A DNA stretch of 14,648 nt from Campylobacterota bacterium (GCA_003646505.1 QMKT01000026.1:1-14648), one strand, 5' to 3'. Positions 1-9,065 are shown, counted from the first letter of the stretch. Notes: generated from the sequence alone by a model not told the origin. Program-made: numbers and translations.

Positions 1-3000
1 ATGAACTGGCATCGTTATTATAAGGTAAAGCATACTCAGCTTTACCTGCTACATAATAACCATTCTTAGGATGAAGTTTAGAATCTCTGGCATCATAGGA
101 GAATTCAAGAAACGGACCGGTTAAAAGATAGTTTCCCAATGAGAGCGTATGTATTGGGGTGAATTTATCCTTATTATTGGATGATAGATCAATATGCTCT
201 AAAGCTATCCCTGCTTTTAGGCTTAATTTTTCATCATTATAATCCAAGCTAGCCTCAGCATAGACTTTCTCTTCTTTGAAACCTGTATAGGTGAAGTGAC
301 TGTAACCGATCTTACTGGTGAGATCTATATAATGATCCAAAAAATTAAACTTGGCTGGTACAAAATAGCTTACTTCTGCAACCTTATATATGCTGGAGTA
401 TCCTAAATGTAAGCCAATTTGTTTAGCATTTCCCCTAAAGTTTGTTCGTACAGCATCCGCAGATACACTGAATCCTGTCTCAGTGTTAAAATTCAAACCA
501 CCTTTAAAGTACCAGGGTCTTGAGATCTCTCTTCCTTCTATCTCTATAGGTATGACATTATGAAGATTTTTATCATACTTCACAGAAACAAAATCAAATG
601 CGCCCAGACCATACAGTGCATCATAACTCTCCTTGATCCTCTTTAGACTAAAACGCTCTCCTTCACGGATTCTAACTCTGGAAAGCACCACAGAATCATC
701 TATGGTTTTTAATCCTTTTACAGTCACTTTTCCAAAAGTACAGACATCCCCTTTATTCAATGTGTATTTTATCTTTACTTCATATTTATCTATGTCCACA
801 TAGGCCTTACTGTCAAGTACATAGCTACAATAACCGTCATTCAATAATCTTTGACCAATAGTACGCTTGATAGAGCTAAACGCTTTTGCTTTAAAAATAT
901 CATTCTTTTTAAATGTGATCAGATCAGCAATATCATGATCACTGCTTATTTTTATCTCTCTGATCTTAATGGGTTTATTTTCATCAATTTTTACAGCAAC
1001 GTTTGTTTTTGACGTTTTGATCGAAAACTCGGCATCATAAAACCCCTCAGAGATATAATAATTTCGAAGAGATTCTTCCAGTGCAGGCAAGAGCTTGTCT
1101 TTTATCTTAGGTTTATCCTTTTTCCAAAATTGGACTATACTTTTTGTATCAACAGCCATTGCTTTTTGAAGATGACTTTCTTTCACATGCTCCTGTCCTG
1201 TGAACTTTATCTCATGAGAAGGAATACCATTCTTGTCTTCTTTACTAAAAAAGGTGAAAAATGCTTTTTTTGTCTTATTGATATCATTTGACTTACCGAT
1301 GAAAGGGAGGGCATCAATATTTATTCCAAGTGTTGAAAAAACTGTATTTACCACAGTCTCTCCTGCATTGGAGAGAATGGACTTGACTACATTACCATCC
1401 GTCATGGTTTGTTTTTCCTCTTCGCTATATTCACTTGCATTCGCAGCAGGGTTGAAAAGGATCGATGTAAGTATCTCATCTTTGCTCATGTATGGTATGG
1501 AAGAGAGAACAATCTCCGGTGCCGTTAAACTTCCTGCTATTTGTATGTTTATTTCTGCCTTGACTGTGTTATATCCGGCAGATATATTAAGCATAGGTTC
1601 TGTTGGATCTCCGGTAAACTCTATGATACTTTTTTTGAAAACAAATTTTTTATTTTCAATTTTATAAGATGAACCTTTGAGAATTTCAATTATTCCCAAG
1701 ACAGATATAGGTCCATTAGCTTCTTTTTTGATCAATAGCTCAGTTTTTGCTTTAATATCTGCTTCATCCGTTTTATACAGAAGAGGACTTTCGGTATTGA
1801 CTTTAATAGAGGTGGCTAAATTGTCCATAAAAGGGCTTGGTTTCTTTTTTTCTATCTCTTGAACAATAATAATATCTTTGTCCCTTGAAAAACTCTTTTT
1901 ATCCATGTCATAATAGACATTTCCACCCATGATTGTGATCGTACCATCAATCGTTGTATTATTGCCCTCTATATTACTTTTTATGTTGATACGGCTGAGC
2001 AGATCAGTCATCTCATGAGATACAACAAGAGGGTCTGCATACCCAAGGATCTCTCCCTTTTTGTTCTCAATGTCATATTTGCCTGTAACCTTTAATTCAT
2101 CATTGATCCAGAGGGGGGAAACATCTACATTACCCTCCTTCACATTGATCTGTGATGCTTTTGTAGCAAATACTTTTTGTCCTTGAAAAGTAGTATGGTA
2201 TTTATTCAAAGTCAAAGCAGAATCAACAAAAGCCAGGGAGATCATTGTATCGGTCAAGATATGTTCTGTTTCTTTATCCACCTCGTAAGTCAAAGTATGG
2301 GAATTGAGTTTTAACTCTAGATCTCTCATCTCAGTCAACACGATAGAGACTTTAGCATCTCCATCCAAGGGTGGTACCTCAAAAGCATACATAGTATTTA
2401 TCTGATGTAATAGGCTTTGTAATGAAGGTATATTTTTATCAAGTGTGATCTTTTTCTCTACATTCCCTTTAAATACAAACTTGGCAGCACCTAAAATAAG
2501 ATCACCCTCAAGATTTTTGTTATCTGAATTAAAATTAACTTTAGAGGTAAACCCGTTAGATGTCACGTCAACATGTACTTTATTCTCAGCCAATAAAATA
2601 TCAGTCCGCAATGGACTAAGCGTATCAAAGTTCAACGCTTTATTATACGCTCGAAGAAGTGATTTTTGAGGGACAATGGTTCTTGTTATGATCTTCAACT
2701 TTTCATCATAAAGCAGATCCGCATCTACATTGGCAAGATTTGAAGTGATCTTTGCTTTTGCATGAAGTGGGGTGAAATTAGCAAAATCCAAGGGAACGTG
2801 AATGTCCACTTCGGCTTGAGAAGTCTGAAGTTCTGTCGGAAGTGAAAACATCTCCTTAATCATAAGTGCTTGTTTCGTTGAAATAGTGAGGTCACCCTTC
2901 TTAAAGTCCGTAGAAATAAATTTCCCTTCTACATTATCAGAATCTATGAGCCCTTCAATACTTTTTGCATTACCATGGTAAGTGACTGTTAGATCATTCA

Positions 3001-4687
3001 GAGCTTTAGTATAATTTGTATCGATTCCCTCAAGATTCCCTAGCCTCACCTTACCTTTATAGTCAAGGAGACCATCTTCCAGAGTTAAAAGGTTGGTAAG
3101 ATGAATATCCTTGGCATAAGGTATCGAAATATTCCCTTCATTTTCAACGATAAGTTTACCTTTTGGAATCAAATATGTAATATGATTATTTAATGAAATA
3201 TCTTCAACATTGAATTCACCATCATGCACTTGAAGTATCTCCTTTCCCTTGAACTCCATATCAATTATTATCTGCTTTTCGTCTGTATGCATGGTCAGAG
3301 GAATCGTATCAAAGGCATCCTCTTTCAAAGGTAGTCCATATGTTTCAAAGAGTGCTTTGTGTGCTGTAATATCTCCCTGAGAAATGATATGGTTATCTTT
3401 GATCACCCCATGCTGTACAAAGGATGCAAAACTGCTTACAACAGCAACATCCACATTTCCAGTCTCTGCAGTTAAAGTACCGATATCCAACATGACATTC
3501 GTCGCATTTACTTCAGCACTCTGGATCAAAAGAGGATCATATGTCACACCCTTTATCGAAGAGTCCATGTGCTTTATATAAAGTAACTTTGGTAATAAAG
3601 TGTTAGGTGAATTGGTTTGTGCTACTTTGGGTTCCGCAGATTCCACTGTAGAGGTTTGATTATTTTCCAGTGATACTAGAAACTTTTTCAAAGCCATCGT
3701 ATCTATATCTTCTAACGATAAGGACTCAACCGTGATCTTTTCATTCTCTAGATTGCCATTCGTGGAGAGTTTAAAAAGATTACTCTCCATAAGCACATAG
3801 AGATCAGATAATTGAATCGTATCGGGATGAAGATCTATCATCCCATAGATATCAACATCTAACTCTTTTATATTTACCTCTCCCCGTTCGAGTCTTACCT
3901 GAGGATAAGTAGCAGGCTTAAGCGTTAAAACAACAGAGTCAACCCGTACACTTTGAGGGATAAAGTTATCTTTCCCTGCTTTATACTCTTCTATCTCAGG
4001 CTCTACTTTTTCTACGATCGCATCATCTATTTTGATAGCGATCATTTTCTTAATAACATCTTCAAATGCAATCGTATCGATATCAACGATACTGAGTTTT
4101 TTGATCCTGATCTTTTTCTCTTCTATCATCCCACGAAGCTGTATATTTGTGACATTGGTATCAATGACAAGAGAGAGGTCATCTATATTAATACCTTCTC
4201 CATAATAGACAATGCCCTCACCAGCCAATGCTATATGTTGAAATCCAATACCACTTTCATCAAAAGGCTTTACCGTTACATTGAATTCTCCCAAACCAAT
4301 AGTGACTGGCAGTATAAGGGTACTGTTATCTTCTTTTTTTTCATCTGTAGAAGCAAAAGTATCTACAACTTTTTTAATCTTTTCAACATTCAAACCATTG
4401 GCATGCAGGTGGGTAATAGAGATTTTATTGTAGAGGAGAGAAGCGGGATTCCAACCTAATTTCAGGCTATCAACCAATGTAGCATTTTTGAAAGTCAATG
4501 CTTCAACTTCAAGACCAGTAAGAAGACCACCAGAAATCTTTTTGTATCCAAATCCATATTGTGGAGCATAAGTATTTGCCACCCACTCTATGGTTTTCGT
4601 TGAGTTTAGTAAAAAGAATACTACGATAACACTAAGTGCGATCAACATGAGCAATGTATACCAAATGCGATCCCATACTATTTTCAT
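1..4687 (-). CDS. TamB-TamA fusion protein: membrane-anchored DUF490 body joined to POTRA domains and an Omp85 barrel (3' end outside window)
   Basis: The frame stays open from the ATG at 4687 to the window edge, giving at least 1562 residues. AGGAG lies about 10 nt before the ATG. Residues 8-27 form one hydrophobic helix after a basic start and lack a cleavage site, so it is probably a signal anchor. Residues about 29-1135 are a long beta-rich TamB/AsmA-type body. Its C-terminal part carries DUF490-like features: GDPTEP near 1026, and SSIPYMSKDEILTSILFN at about 1062-1079. After a short linker come three POTRA-like units, at about 1158-1238, 1239-1315 and 1316-1389. A barrel begins near 1390 and includes FSYDARDSKLHPKNGYY, an Omp85-type motif. 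In known TAM systems TamB spans the periplasm from the inner membrane and docks on the POTRAs of the separate outer-membrane protein TamA. Here both are one chain. No internal start with a ribosome site or signal peptide precedes the POTRAs. The likely role, inferred, is outer-membrane protein or lipid transport and assembly. Confidence 0.9.
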   Translation of the reverse strand, partial: MKIVWDRIWYTLLMLIALSVIVVFFLLNSTKTIEWVANTYAPQYGFGYKKISGGLLTGLEVEALTFKNATLVDSLKLGWNPASLLYNKISITHLHANGLNVEKIKKVVDTFASTDEKKEDNSTLILPVTIGLGEFNVTVKPFDESGIGFQHIALAGEGIVYYGEGINIDDLSLVIDTNVTNIQLRGMIEEKKIRIKKLSIVDIDTIAFEDVIKKMIAIKIDDAIVEKVEPEIEEYKAGKDNFIPQSVRVDSVVLTLKPATYPQVRLERGEVNIKELDVDIYGMIDLHPDTIQLSDLYVLMESNLFKLSTNGNLENEKITVESLSLEDIDTMALKKFLVSLENNQTSTVESAEPKVAQTNSPNTLLPKLLYIKHMDSSIKGVTYDPLLIQSAEVNATNVMLDIGTLTAETGNVDVAVVSSFASFVQHGVIKDNHIISQGDITAHKALFETYGLPLKEDAFDTIPLTMHTDEKQIIIDMEFKGKEILQVHDGEFNVEDISLNNHITYLIPKGKLIVENEGNISIPYAKDIHLTNLLTLEDGLLDYKGKVRLGNLEGIDTNYTKALNDLTVTYHGNAKSIEGLIDSDNVEGKFISTDFKKGDLTISTKQALMIKEMFSLPTELQTSQAEVDIHVPLDFANFTPLHAKAKITSNLANVDADLLYDEKLKIITRTIVPQKSLLRAYNKALNFDTLSPLRTDILLAENKVHVDVTSNGFTSKVNFNSDNKNLEGDLILGAAKFVFKGNVEKKITLDKNIPSLQSLLHQINTMYAFEVPPLDGDAKVSIVLTEMRDLELKLNSHTLTYEVDKETEHILTDTMISLAFVDSALTLNKYHTTFQGQKVFATKASQINVKEGNVDVSPLWINDELKVTGKYDIENKKGEILGYADPLVVSHEMTDLLSRINIKSNIEGNNTTIDGTITIMGGNVYYDMDKKSFSRDKDIIIVQEIEKKKPSPFMDNLATSIKVNTESPLLYKTDEADIKAKTELLIKKEANGPISVLGIIEILKGSSYKIENKKFVFKKSIIEFTGDPTEPMLNISAGYNTVKAEINIQIAGSLTAPEIVLSSIPYMSKDEILTSILFNPAANASEYSEEEKQTMTDGNVVKSILSNAGETVVNTVFSTLGINIDALPFIGKSNDINKTKKAFFTFFSKEDKNGIPSHEIKFTGQEHVKESHLQKAMAVDTKSIVQFWKKDKPKIKDKLLPALEESLRNYYISEGFYDAEFSIKTSKTNVAVKIDENKPIKIREIKISSDHDIADLITFKKNDIFKAKAFSSIKRTIGQRLLNDGYCSYVLDSKAYVDIDKYEVKIKYTLNKGDVCTFGKVTVKGLKTIDDSVVLSRVRIREGERFSLKRIKESYDALYGLGAFDFVSVKYDKNLHNVIPIEIEGREISRPWYFKGGLNFNTETGFSVSADAVRTNFRGNAKQIGLHLGYSSIYKVAEVSYFVPAKFNFLDHYIDLTSKIGYSHFTYTGFKEEKVYAEASLDYNDEKLSLKAGIALEHIDLSSNNKDKFTPIHTLSLGNYLLTGPFLEFSYDARDSKLHPKNGYYVAGKAEYALPYNNDASS
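3482..4162 (-). repeat. Diverged internal protein duplication in the TamB part (two units of about 105 residues)
   Basis: Residues about 176-280 and 298-402 of the fusion protein share an ordered pattern. Each begins with an Asn-Val or Asn-Leu beta segment. Next come KKLSIVDIDTIAFEDVIKKM in the first copy and ESLSLEDIDTMALKKFLVSL in the second. A variable acidic or Thr/Ser-rich linker follows. Each then has a strand series ending in VNIKELDVDI or VNATNVMLDI. The match is at protein level only, so the duplication is old. It fits growth of the TamB groove by repeat addition. Confidence 0.55.
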
Positions 4688-4742
4688 GTAGATTCTCCTC
4701 TCAAGATATATCTAAACGGTATTATTTGGTATTTTCTTTTTT

Positions 4743-4748
4743 ATTATA
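4743..4748 (-). promoter_or_regulatory. Candidate -10 element of the TamB-TamA gene
   Basis: A perfect TATAAT reads on the minus strand about 55 nt before the ATG at 4687, which would give a leader of roughly 48 nt. No convincing -35 hexamer is seen at 17 nt. That is common for sigma-70 promoters of Campylobacterota, where T-rich stretches replace it, and a run of six T lies just upstream on this strand. The call rests on the hexamer and its position between two divergent genes. Confidence 0.4.
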
Positions 4749-4839
4749 CTTAAAAAAGTTTATGAAAAATATCTATAGAATTAAGACAATACAAAATAGT
4801 TCCAACTAATTATGTTACACTCATAATGAAGGACAAAAA

Positions 4840-5379
4840 ATGTACAAAATCTTACTACCCGTCTTACTCACACTCACACTCAATGCAGGAGAAACAATGA
4901 AAAACTTTTATGATTTTAGCGCGAAGAACATCAAAGGAGAAGAAGTATCTATGTCTGCCTATGAAGGTAAGGTAGTACTTGTTGTCAATGTAGCCAGCAA
5001 ATGCGGATTTACTCCCCAGTATGAAGGTCTGGAAACACTCTATAAAACTTACCACATTCAAGGATTAGAAATATTGGGATTTCCCAGTAACCAATTTGGA
5101 AAACAAGAACCCGGGTCACCTGAAGAGATACAGAACTTCTGTAAAGTAAACTTCGGCGTGACATTCCCACTCTTTGAGAAGATAGATGTCAACGGAGACC
5201 ATACCCATCCACTCTATGTTCACCTCAAGAAGAAGGCTCCCGGATTCTTGGGTACCGAAAGCATAAAATGGAATTTTACAAAATTTTTAATAAATAGAGA
5301 GGGAAAGGTTATTGAACGTTACGGTTCTTCAACAAAACCTAGGGAGATTGTTGAAGATATTGAAAAGTCATTACAGTAA
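4840..5379 (+). CDS. Glutathione-peroxidase-family thiol peroxidase, probably exported
   Basis: This 179-residue protein reduces hydroperoxides. The peroxidatic Cys55 lies in NVASKCGFT, where animal enzymes carry selenocysteine. Gln85 in [12 protein letters not shown] and Trp144-Asn145 in WNFTKFL complete the catalytic set of the family. Cys101 in [13 protein letters not shown] aligns with the resolving Cys of plant and bacterial thioredoxin-dependent members, so thioredoxin or a similar thiol donor is more likely than glutathione (inference). Residues 1-17 ([17 protein letters not shown]) look like a signal peptide, suggesting a periplasmic enzyme. Most bacterial relatives start near Met20. 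GAAGGA precedes the ATG at 4840, supporting that start, but Met20 has its own ribosome site. The gene is divergent from the TamB-TamA gene and ends 8 bp from the converging RND gene. It is the only plus-strand gene here. Confidence 0.93.
   Translation: MYKILLPVLLTLTLNAGETMKNFYDFSAKNIKGEEVSMSAYEGKVVLVVNVASKCGFTPQYEGLETLYKTYHIQGLEILGFPSNQFGKQEPGSPEEIQNFCKVNFGVTFPLFEKIDVNGDHTHPLYVHLKKKAPGFLGTESIKWNFTKFLINREGKVIERYGSSTKPREIVEDIEKSLQ
4887..4899 (+). promoter_or_regulatory. Internal ribosome binding site and ATG (Met20) in the peroxidase gene
   Basis: AGGAG at 4887-4891 is followed by a 5-nt spacer and ATG at 4897. This signal is at least as good as the one for the upstream ATG at 4840. Starting at Met20 removes exactly the predicted signal peptide and gives the usual cytoplasmic length of the family. 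Two start sites could therefore produce an exported and a cytoplasmic form, or 4897 may be the only true start. Confidence 0.5.
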
Positions 5380-5387
5380 TAACCTCA

Positions 5388-8300
5388 TCAGTCTCTTGAA
5401 GGGTGGATCTTATTGACCACGGCATAAAGTGCAGGCAGGTAGATAAGGTTCAGTACTGTTCCCCAAAGTAATCCAAACCCAATTGAAATGGCGATAGGCT
5501 GTAAGATAACCGCTTGACCAGTAGCATAGAAAATAAGCGTAAAGAGCCCAAGAAAAGTGGTAATGGAAGTGATCAAAATAGGACGCAGTCTTAGTTTGGC
5601 TCTTTCATAAAATTTATCTGCATCAGAGGTGCCGTGAAGGAAGTCCAGCATGATGATCCCATCATTGATGACAACCCCAGCAAGTCCAAGCATACCGATG
5701 ACTGAGGGCATGGAAAGGTTGACTCCTACCACCATATGTCCCAGTAATGCGCCAAGCATAGTAAATGGTATAACTGACATGACCATCAAGGCATAACGAA
5801 TTTTCGGGAAGATAAAAAGTAAGGTGATCAAGATCAGAAAAACAGCTATGATCAATGATCGGATCATATCATTTTTAAATTGTTGATTCTTTTCATTCTC
5901 ACCTAGAAGGTTCACTTCTATTCCCTCATCTTTGATCTCTTCTAACAAAGGCTTGATATCATGAAGGACATTTACGGATGTTGTATTTTTTTTATCTATA
6001 TTTGCAAACACTGATTTAACGGTGTTACCATCTCTTTTTTCGATCTTTTCATAGGCTCTTACTTTTTTAATATCTACTATATCGGTCAGTTTGACAACAG
6101 AACCAGAAGGTGTAGGGATCATAAAACCTGTTAAAGTTGTTTCTGAATCTTTATTGATCGCTTTGGTTCTGATCTCCATGACACCATTATCACTAAAGGT
6201 CATCGCTTTTCTGCTGTCGAGGAAGTATCCGGAAAGTGCCTGCGCTATACCCACTTCACTCAATCCCAATTGTTCACCATAAGCGTTGATGCGTAATTTA
6301 TATTCCATTTTTCCAAACTGTGCATTGTTACTTACATTTTTCACATGAGGAATGCTGGAAAGTTTCGCTTCAATTCTTTTCATAGCAAGTGCAATCTTTT
6401 CATTCTCTTTACCAGAAAAATTAATTTGAATATCATTTTTAATGAGTCCTGGTTTATCTTCCACTACCCCAAGCTCTTCAAGGTCATACTTTTTCATCAG
6501 AGGGAGTATCTCTTTTTTCAGATCTTGCGCAAGATCATAGGTATGTTTCTCTCTGATCTTTTCAGGATCATTAAATTTAAATGAAAAGTTAAAGATAGGA
6601 TTTATATAGGCATCTATAAAACTCTGCGGCTTCATATCATAGAGTTCCATCGTGATATATAGCATGTTATCACCATTTTCATTTTCACCCGAAAGTGCTC
6701 TTCTAAAGCCTACAACTGTAGAAGTGGCTTTCAGTGCATAGGTATCTTTATTTGCAAGAACATACTTCTCCAGCACTTTAGCGATCTCTTCTGTCTCTTC
6801 AATGGAAGTGTCTACATTACTTTTACCCGTAATATACAGATAGTTACCGTCAAAACCGGGGAAAAACTGGAAATTAAGCATCTTGACCGTAATGATGCTC
6901 AAAACAGGTATGAGAACAATAAAGGTAAATAAAAACACATATTTAAGTCGTATAACATGATGTAAGAATGCTTCATATTTACTCTGTAGCGGTTCCCAAT
7001 TTATAAAATTTTTCTGTTTTTTGAGTAATTCGCCTGCATGTAAAGGTAAAAAGACAAAACTTTCAAGAAGGGATCCGAGTAAGATCATCACCACGGCAAT
7101 AGGAATGAGGATAATAAAGTTTTTGATCTCCCCTGTAAGCATAAACAAGGGAAGAAATGCTGCTACAGTGGTTAATGTTGCCAATGTGACAGGCAAGAAC
7201 ATCTCTTTGACTCCCATATAGACTGCCTCTTTTGGGGAGAGTCCTTCATTCATATGACGCTGAATATTCTCTGAGACAACAATGGCATCATCGACCACAA
7301 TACCAATGACAATAAGCCCTCCCAATAAAGAAACAATGTTAATAGAGTAGCCCATAAAATATAATAACATGATACCTATGGCAAAAGAGATAGGAATACC
7401 CATAGCTACGACCGAGGCAATACGTACATTGATCAATAATGTCATAGATAAAAATACCAGTACCAAACCAAACATCAAATTGGATATCACCGTATTGAGC
7501 CTGTCTTTCACCGGTTTAGAAGTATCTTGATAAAAATTGAAATAAACATTAGGGAACTCTTTAGCCAGTTTTTCCTCAGCAAAGGCTCGCAGATCTTTTG
7601 AGATATGCATTGAATTTCCCTCATGCCCCTTTGAAATGACTAAGGTCACATTTTTACGTCCGTTAAACGTAGAGAGTGTGGTATTTTGAGGATAAGAGAT
7701 CTCAACGTTAGCCACATCTCCCAACCTAACTTGTTTTTCACCTATTTTTATGAGGGCTGATTCCCATTCTTCTTTACTTTCTTTTCCATTAACCGTGGAG
7801 AGGAAGATATAATTCCCTCCTTCTTTAATGTCACCTATAGGATAGATATAAGAGAGTTTGGAAACGGCTGAGATGATGGCTGTAGGATCTAATCCATAAG
7901 CCCTGACTGCTTCTTCATTAACCTGTACAGAAACTTCCTGATTTGCATCTCCATAGATCTTCACTTCAGAGACGAAAGGATTTCTGGAAATTTTAGATTT
8001 TACCTTTTTGGCCGTTTCTATCAATTGACCTTTATTCATATGTTCCGATGAGAGAGAAAGTCGTATGAGAGGTCTATTGTGCATTAATATCTGAGCTGTG
8101 GGCTCTACCATATCGGAAGGCAGGTATTGTCTGCTTCTGGCAATGGCATCTTTTGCTTTATTGAGCGCGTCTGCTTTGTCTGCACCATTGATAAGGTTAA
8201 GAATTATCGTAAACCGACCTGGCTTGATCACCGTCTCTATTTTATCGATACCTTGTATATTGCCCAGTTCATCTTCGATGTCACGTACGGCCATTTTATC

Positions 8301-8480
8301 AAGATTATCCGCAGAAGCACCGGCATACGAACCACTGATCGAAATTTTATCTAAAGATATTTCTGGAAAAAGTTCTTTGGGAATGTTTTGATAAGCATTG
8401 ATCCCCAAAAAAAGGATGAAGATGAGAAGTACATAATTAAGACTTTTATTTTCTATAAAATAGTTTATGATTCTCATCAT
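5388..8480 (-). CDS. RND-family efflux transporter, inner-membrane permease (AcrB/CzcA-like)
   Basis: The length of 1030 residues is typical for RND pumps, which export drugs, detergents or metals with proton motive force. TM1 is at about 14-30. A periplasmic porter region follows, then a TM2-6 block at about 330-480, TM7 near 513-533, a second porter region, and a TM8-12 block at about 872-1022. Asp397-Asp398 in GIVVDDAIVVSEN of TM4 match the proton-relay aspartates of AcrB. TM10 reads VVINDGIIMLDF, with Asn-Asp where AcrB has Lys940-Asn941. The start is the first of two adjacent ATGs, with AAGGA 6 nt before it. No membrane-fusion or TolC-like gene lies beside it, so partners must be elsewhere. 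The substrate cannot be told from sequence. It stops 8 bp from the convergent peroxidase gene. Confidence 0.93.
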   Translation of the reverse strand: MMRIINYFIENKSLNYVLLIFILFLGINAYQNIPKELFPEISLDKISISGSYAGASADNLDKMAVRDIEDELGNIQGIDKIETVIKPGRFTIILNLINGADKADALNKAKDAIARSRQYLPSDMVEPTAQILMHNRPLIRLSLSSEHMNKGQLIETAKKVKSKISRNPFVSEVKIYGDANQEVSVQVNEEAVRAYGLDPTAIISAVSKLSYIYPIGDIKEGGNYIFLSTVNGKESKEEWESALIKIGEKQVRLGDVANVEISYPQNTTLSTFNGRKNVTLVISKGHEGNSMHISKDLRAFAEEKLAKEFPNVYFNFYQDTSKPVKDRLNTVISNLMFGLVLVFLSMTLLINVRIASVVAMGIPISFAIGIMLLYFMGYSINIVSLLGGLIVIGIVVDDAIVVSENIQRHMNEGLSPKEAVYMGVKEMFLPVTLATLTTVAAFLPLFMLTGEIKNFIILIPIAVVMILLGSLLESFVFLPLHAGELLKKQKNFINWEPLQSKYEAFLHHVIRLKYVFLFTFIVLIPVLSIITVKMLNFQFFPGFDGNYLYITGKSNVDTSIEETEEIAKVLEKYVLANKDTYALKATSTVVGFRRALSGENENGDNMLYITMELYDMKPQSFIDAYINPIFNFSFKFNDPEKIREKHTYDLAQDLKKEILPLMKKYDLEELGVVEDKPGLIKNDIQINFSGKENEKIALAMKRIEAKLSSIPHVKNVSNNAQFGKMEYKLRINAYGEQLGLSEVGIAQALSGYFLDSRKAMTFSDNGVMEIRTKAINKDSETTLTGFMIPTPSGSVVKLTDIVDIKKVRAYEKIEKRDGNTVKSVFANIDKKNTTSVNVLHDIKPLLEEIKDEGIEVNLLGENEKNQQFKNDMIRSLIIAVFLILITLLFIFPKIRYALMVMSVIPFTMLGALLGHMVVGVNLSMPSVIGMLGLAGVVINDGIIMLDFLHGTSDADKFYERAKLRLRPILITSITTFLGLFTLIFYATGQAVILQPIAISIGFGLLWGTVLNLIYLPALYAVVNKIHPSRD

Positions 8481-8517
8481 GACAGATCCTTATTAAAGTC
8501 TTAAACAATGTACGTCA

Positions 8518-8523
8518 ATTATA
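8518..8523 (-). promoter_or_regulatory. Candidate -10 element before the RND gene
   Basis: TATAAT occurs on the minus strand 38 nt before the RND start, in the 68-bp gap after the phnA-like gene. No good -35 is visible. Just upstream is a small inverted repeat, CTCTT-TTAGTT-AAGAG, without a following T run, so it is not a clear terminator. The pump may thus have its own promoter rather than depend on the operon upstream. Confidence 0.4.
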
Positions 8524-8548
8524 CCTCTCTTAACTAAAAGAGTATGGG

Positions 8549-9052
8549 TTACAGTTTCTTTAAAAATGCAGAGATGATAAAGATCATCGTTCCGTTTACA
8601 CGTCCTTGAATATGCAGAGGATCACCCGGTGCCATACGGATATTTTTAACCGTAGTACCTTGTTTTGCTGTAAATCCCGCACCTTTTACCACAAGATCTT
8701 TGATGATACTCACAGAGTCACCTTCTACCAGGATCGTTCCATTGGCATCACGTGTTGGCTCTTGTTTCTCTTCGTTTAGCCCTTCTTCTGCCCATGCTCT
8801 TACCTCATCTTCCAGATAGAGCATATCAAGCTGGTCTTGTGCGCCAAGTTGTGTGAAGAGTCTAAATGCCATGACCTGAACCGCAGGTTCTGTACTCCAC
8901 ATGCTGTCATGCAAACAGTTCCAGTGTTTTTCATCTGTAGTCGGGTCTTCTATACTCGATGCACAGGTAACACAAATTGTTATAGTCTCATCTTTTGGTG
9001 CTACCGTATAAGCTGTTAACCCCTCTTCACTTCCACATAAATCACATGCCAT
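8549..9052 (-). CDS. yjdM: PhnA/YjdM-family zinc-ribbon protein
   Basis: This 167-residue protein has an N-terminal zinc ribbon formed by Cys3, Cys6, Cys27 and Cys30. Its C-terminal PhnA domain (about 102-167) has the family pattern DANGTILVEGDSVSIIKDL followed by VKG and GTTVKNI. E. coli phnA (yjdM) lies near the phosphonate operon and gave the family its name, but its biochemical function is unsettled. It should not be confused with the unrelated phosphonoacetate hydrolase also called PhnA. No phosphonate genes are seen here. The ATG has AAGGA about 6 nt upstream. It lies 34 bp after modC on the same strand, so it may be read through from the molybdate operon despite a weak hairpin between them. 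Confidence 0.88.
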   Translation of the reverse strand: MACDLCGSEEGLTAYTVAPKDETITICVTCASSIEDPTTDEKHWNCLHDSMWSTEPAVQVMAFRLFTQLGAQDQLDMLYLEDEVRAWAEEGLNEEKQEPTRDANGTILVEGDSVSIIKDLVVKGAGFTAKQGTTVKNIRMAPGDPLHIQGRVNGTMIFIISAFLKKL

Positions 9053-9065
9053 ACTATATCCTTCT

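Noticed and set aside
3953..4459. Plus-strand open frame of 168 codons, and similar ones at 1233-1667, 1677-1862, 2445-2669 and 3384-3581
   Set aside because: They lie antisense to the TamB-TamA frame, which has clear domain matches and a good ribosome site. The translations look like no family and lack start signals.
4866..4882. CTCACA-like short repeats in the peroxidase signal peptide, considered as a slippage tract
   Set aside because: Only about two and a half copies of a six-base unit occur. They encode a normal Leu-Thr hydrophobic core.
8098..8391. Plus-strand frames opposite the RND gene (also 6091-6282, 6345-6584, 7021-7221)
   Set aside because: They are shadows of a strongly conserved transporter and carry no recognisable domain.
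8525..8545. Inverted repeat CTCTT-TTAGTT-AAGAG after the phnA-like gene, considered as a terminator
   Set aside because: The stem is only 5 bp and no T run follows on the minus strand, so it is mentioned only with the RND promoter.
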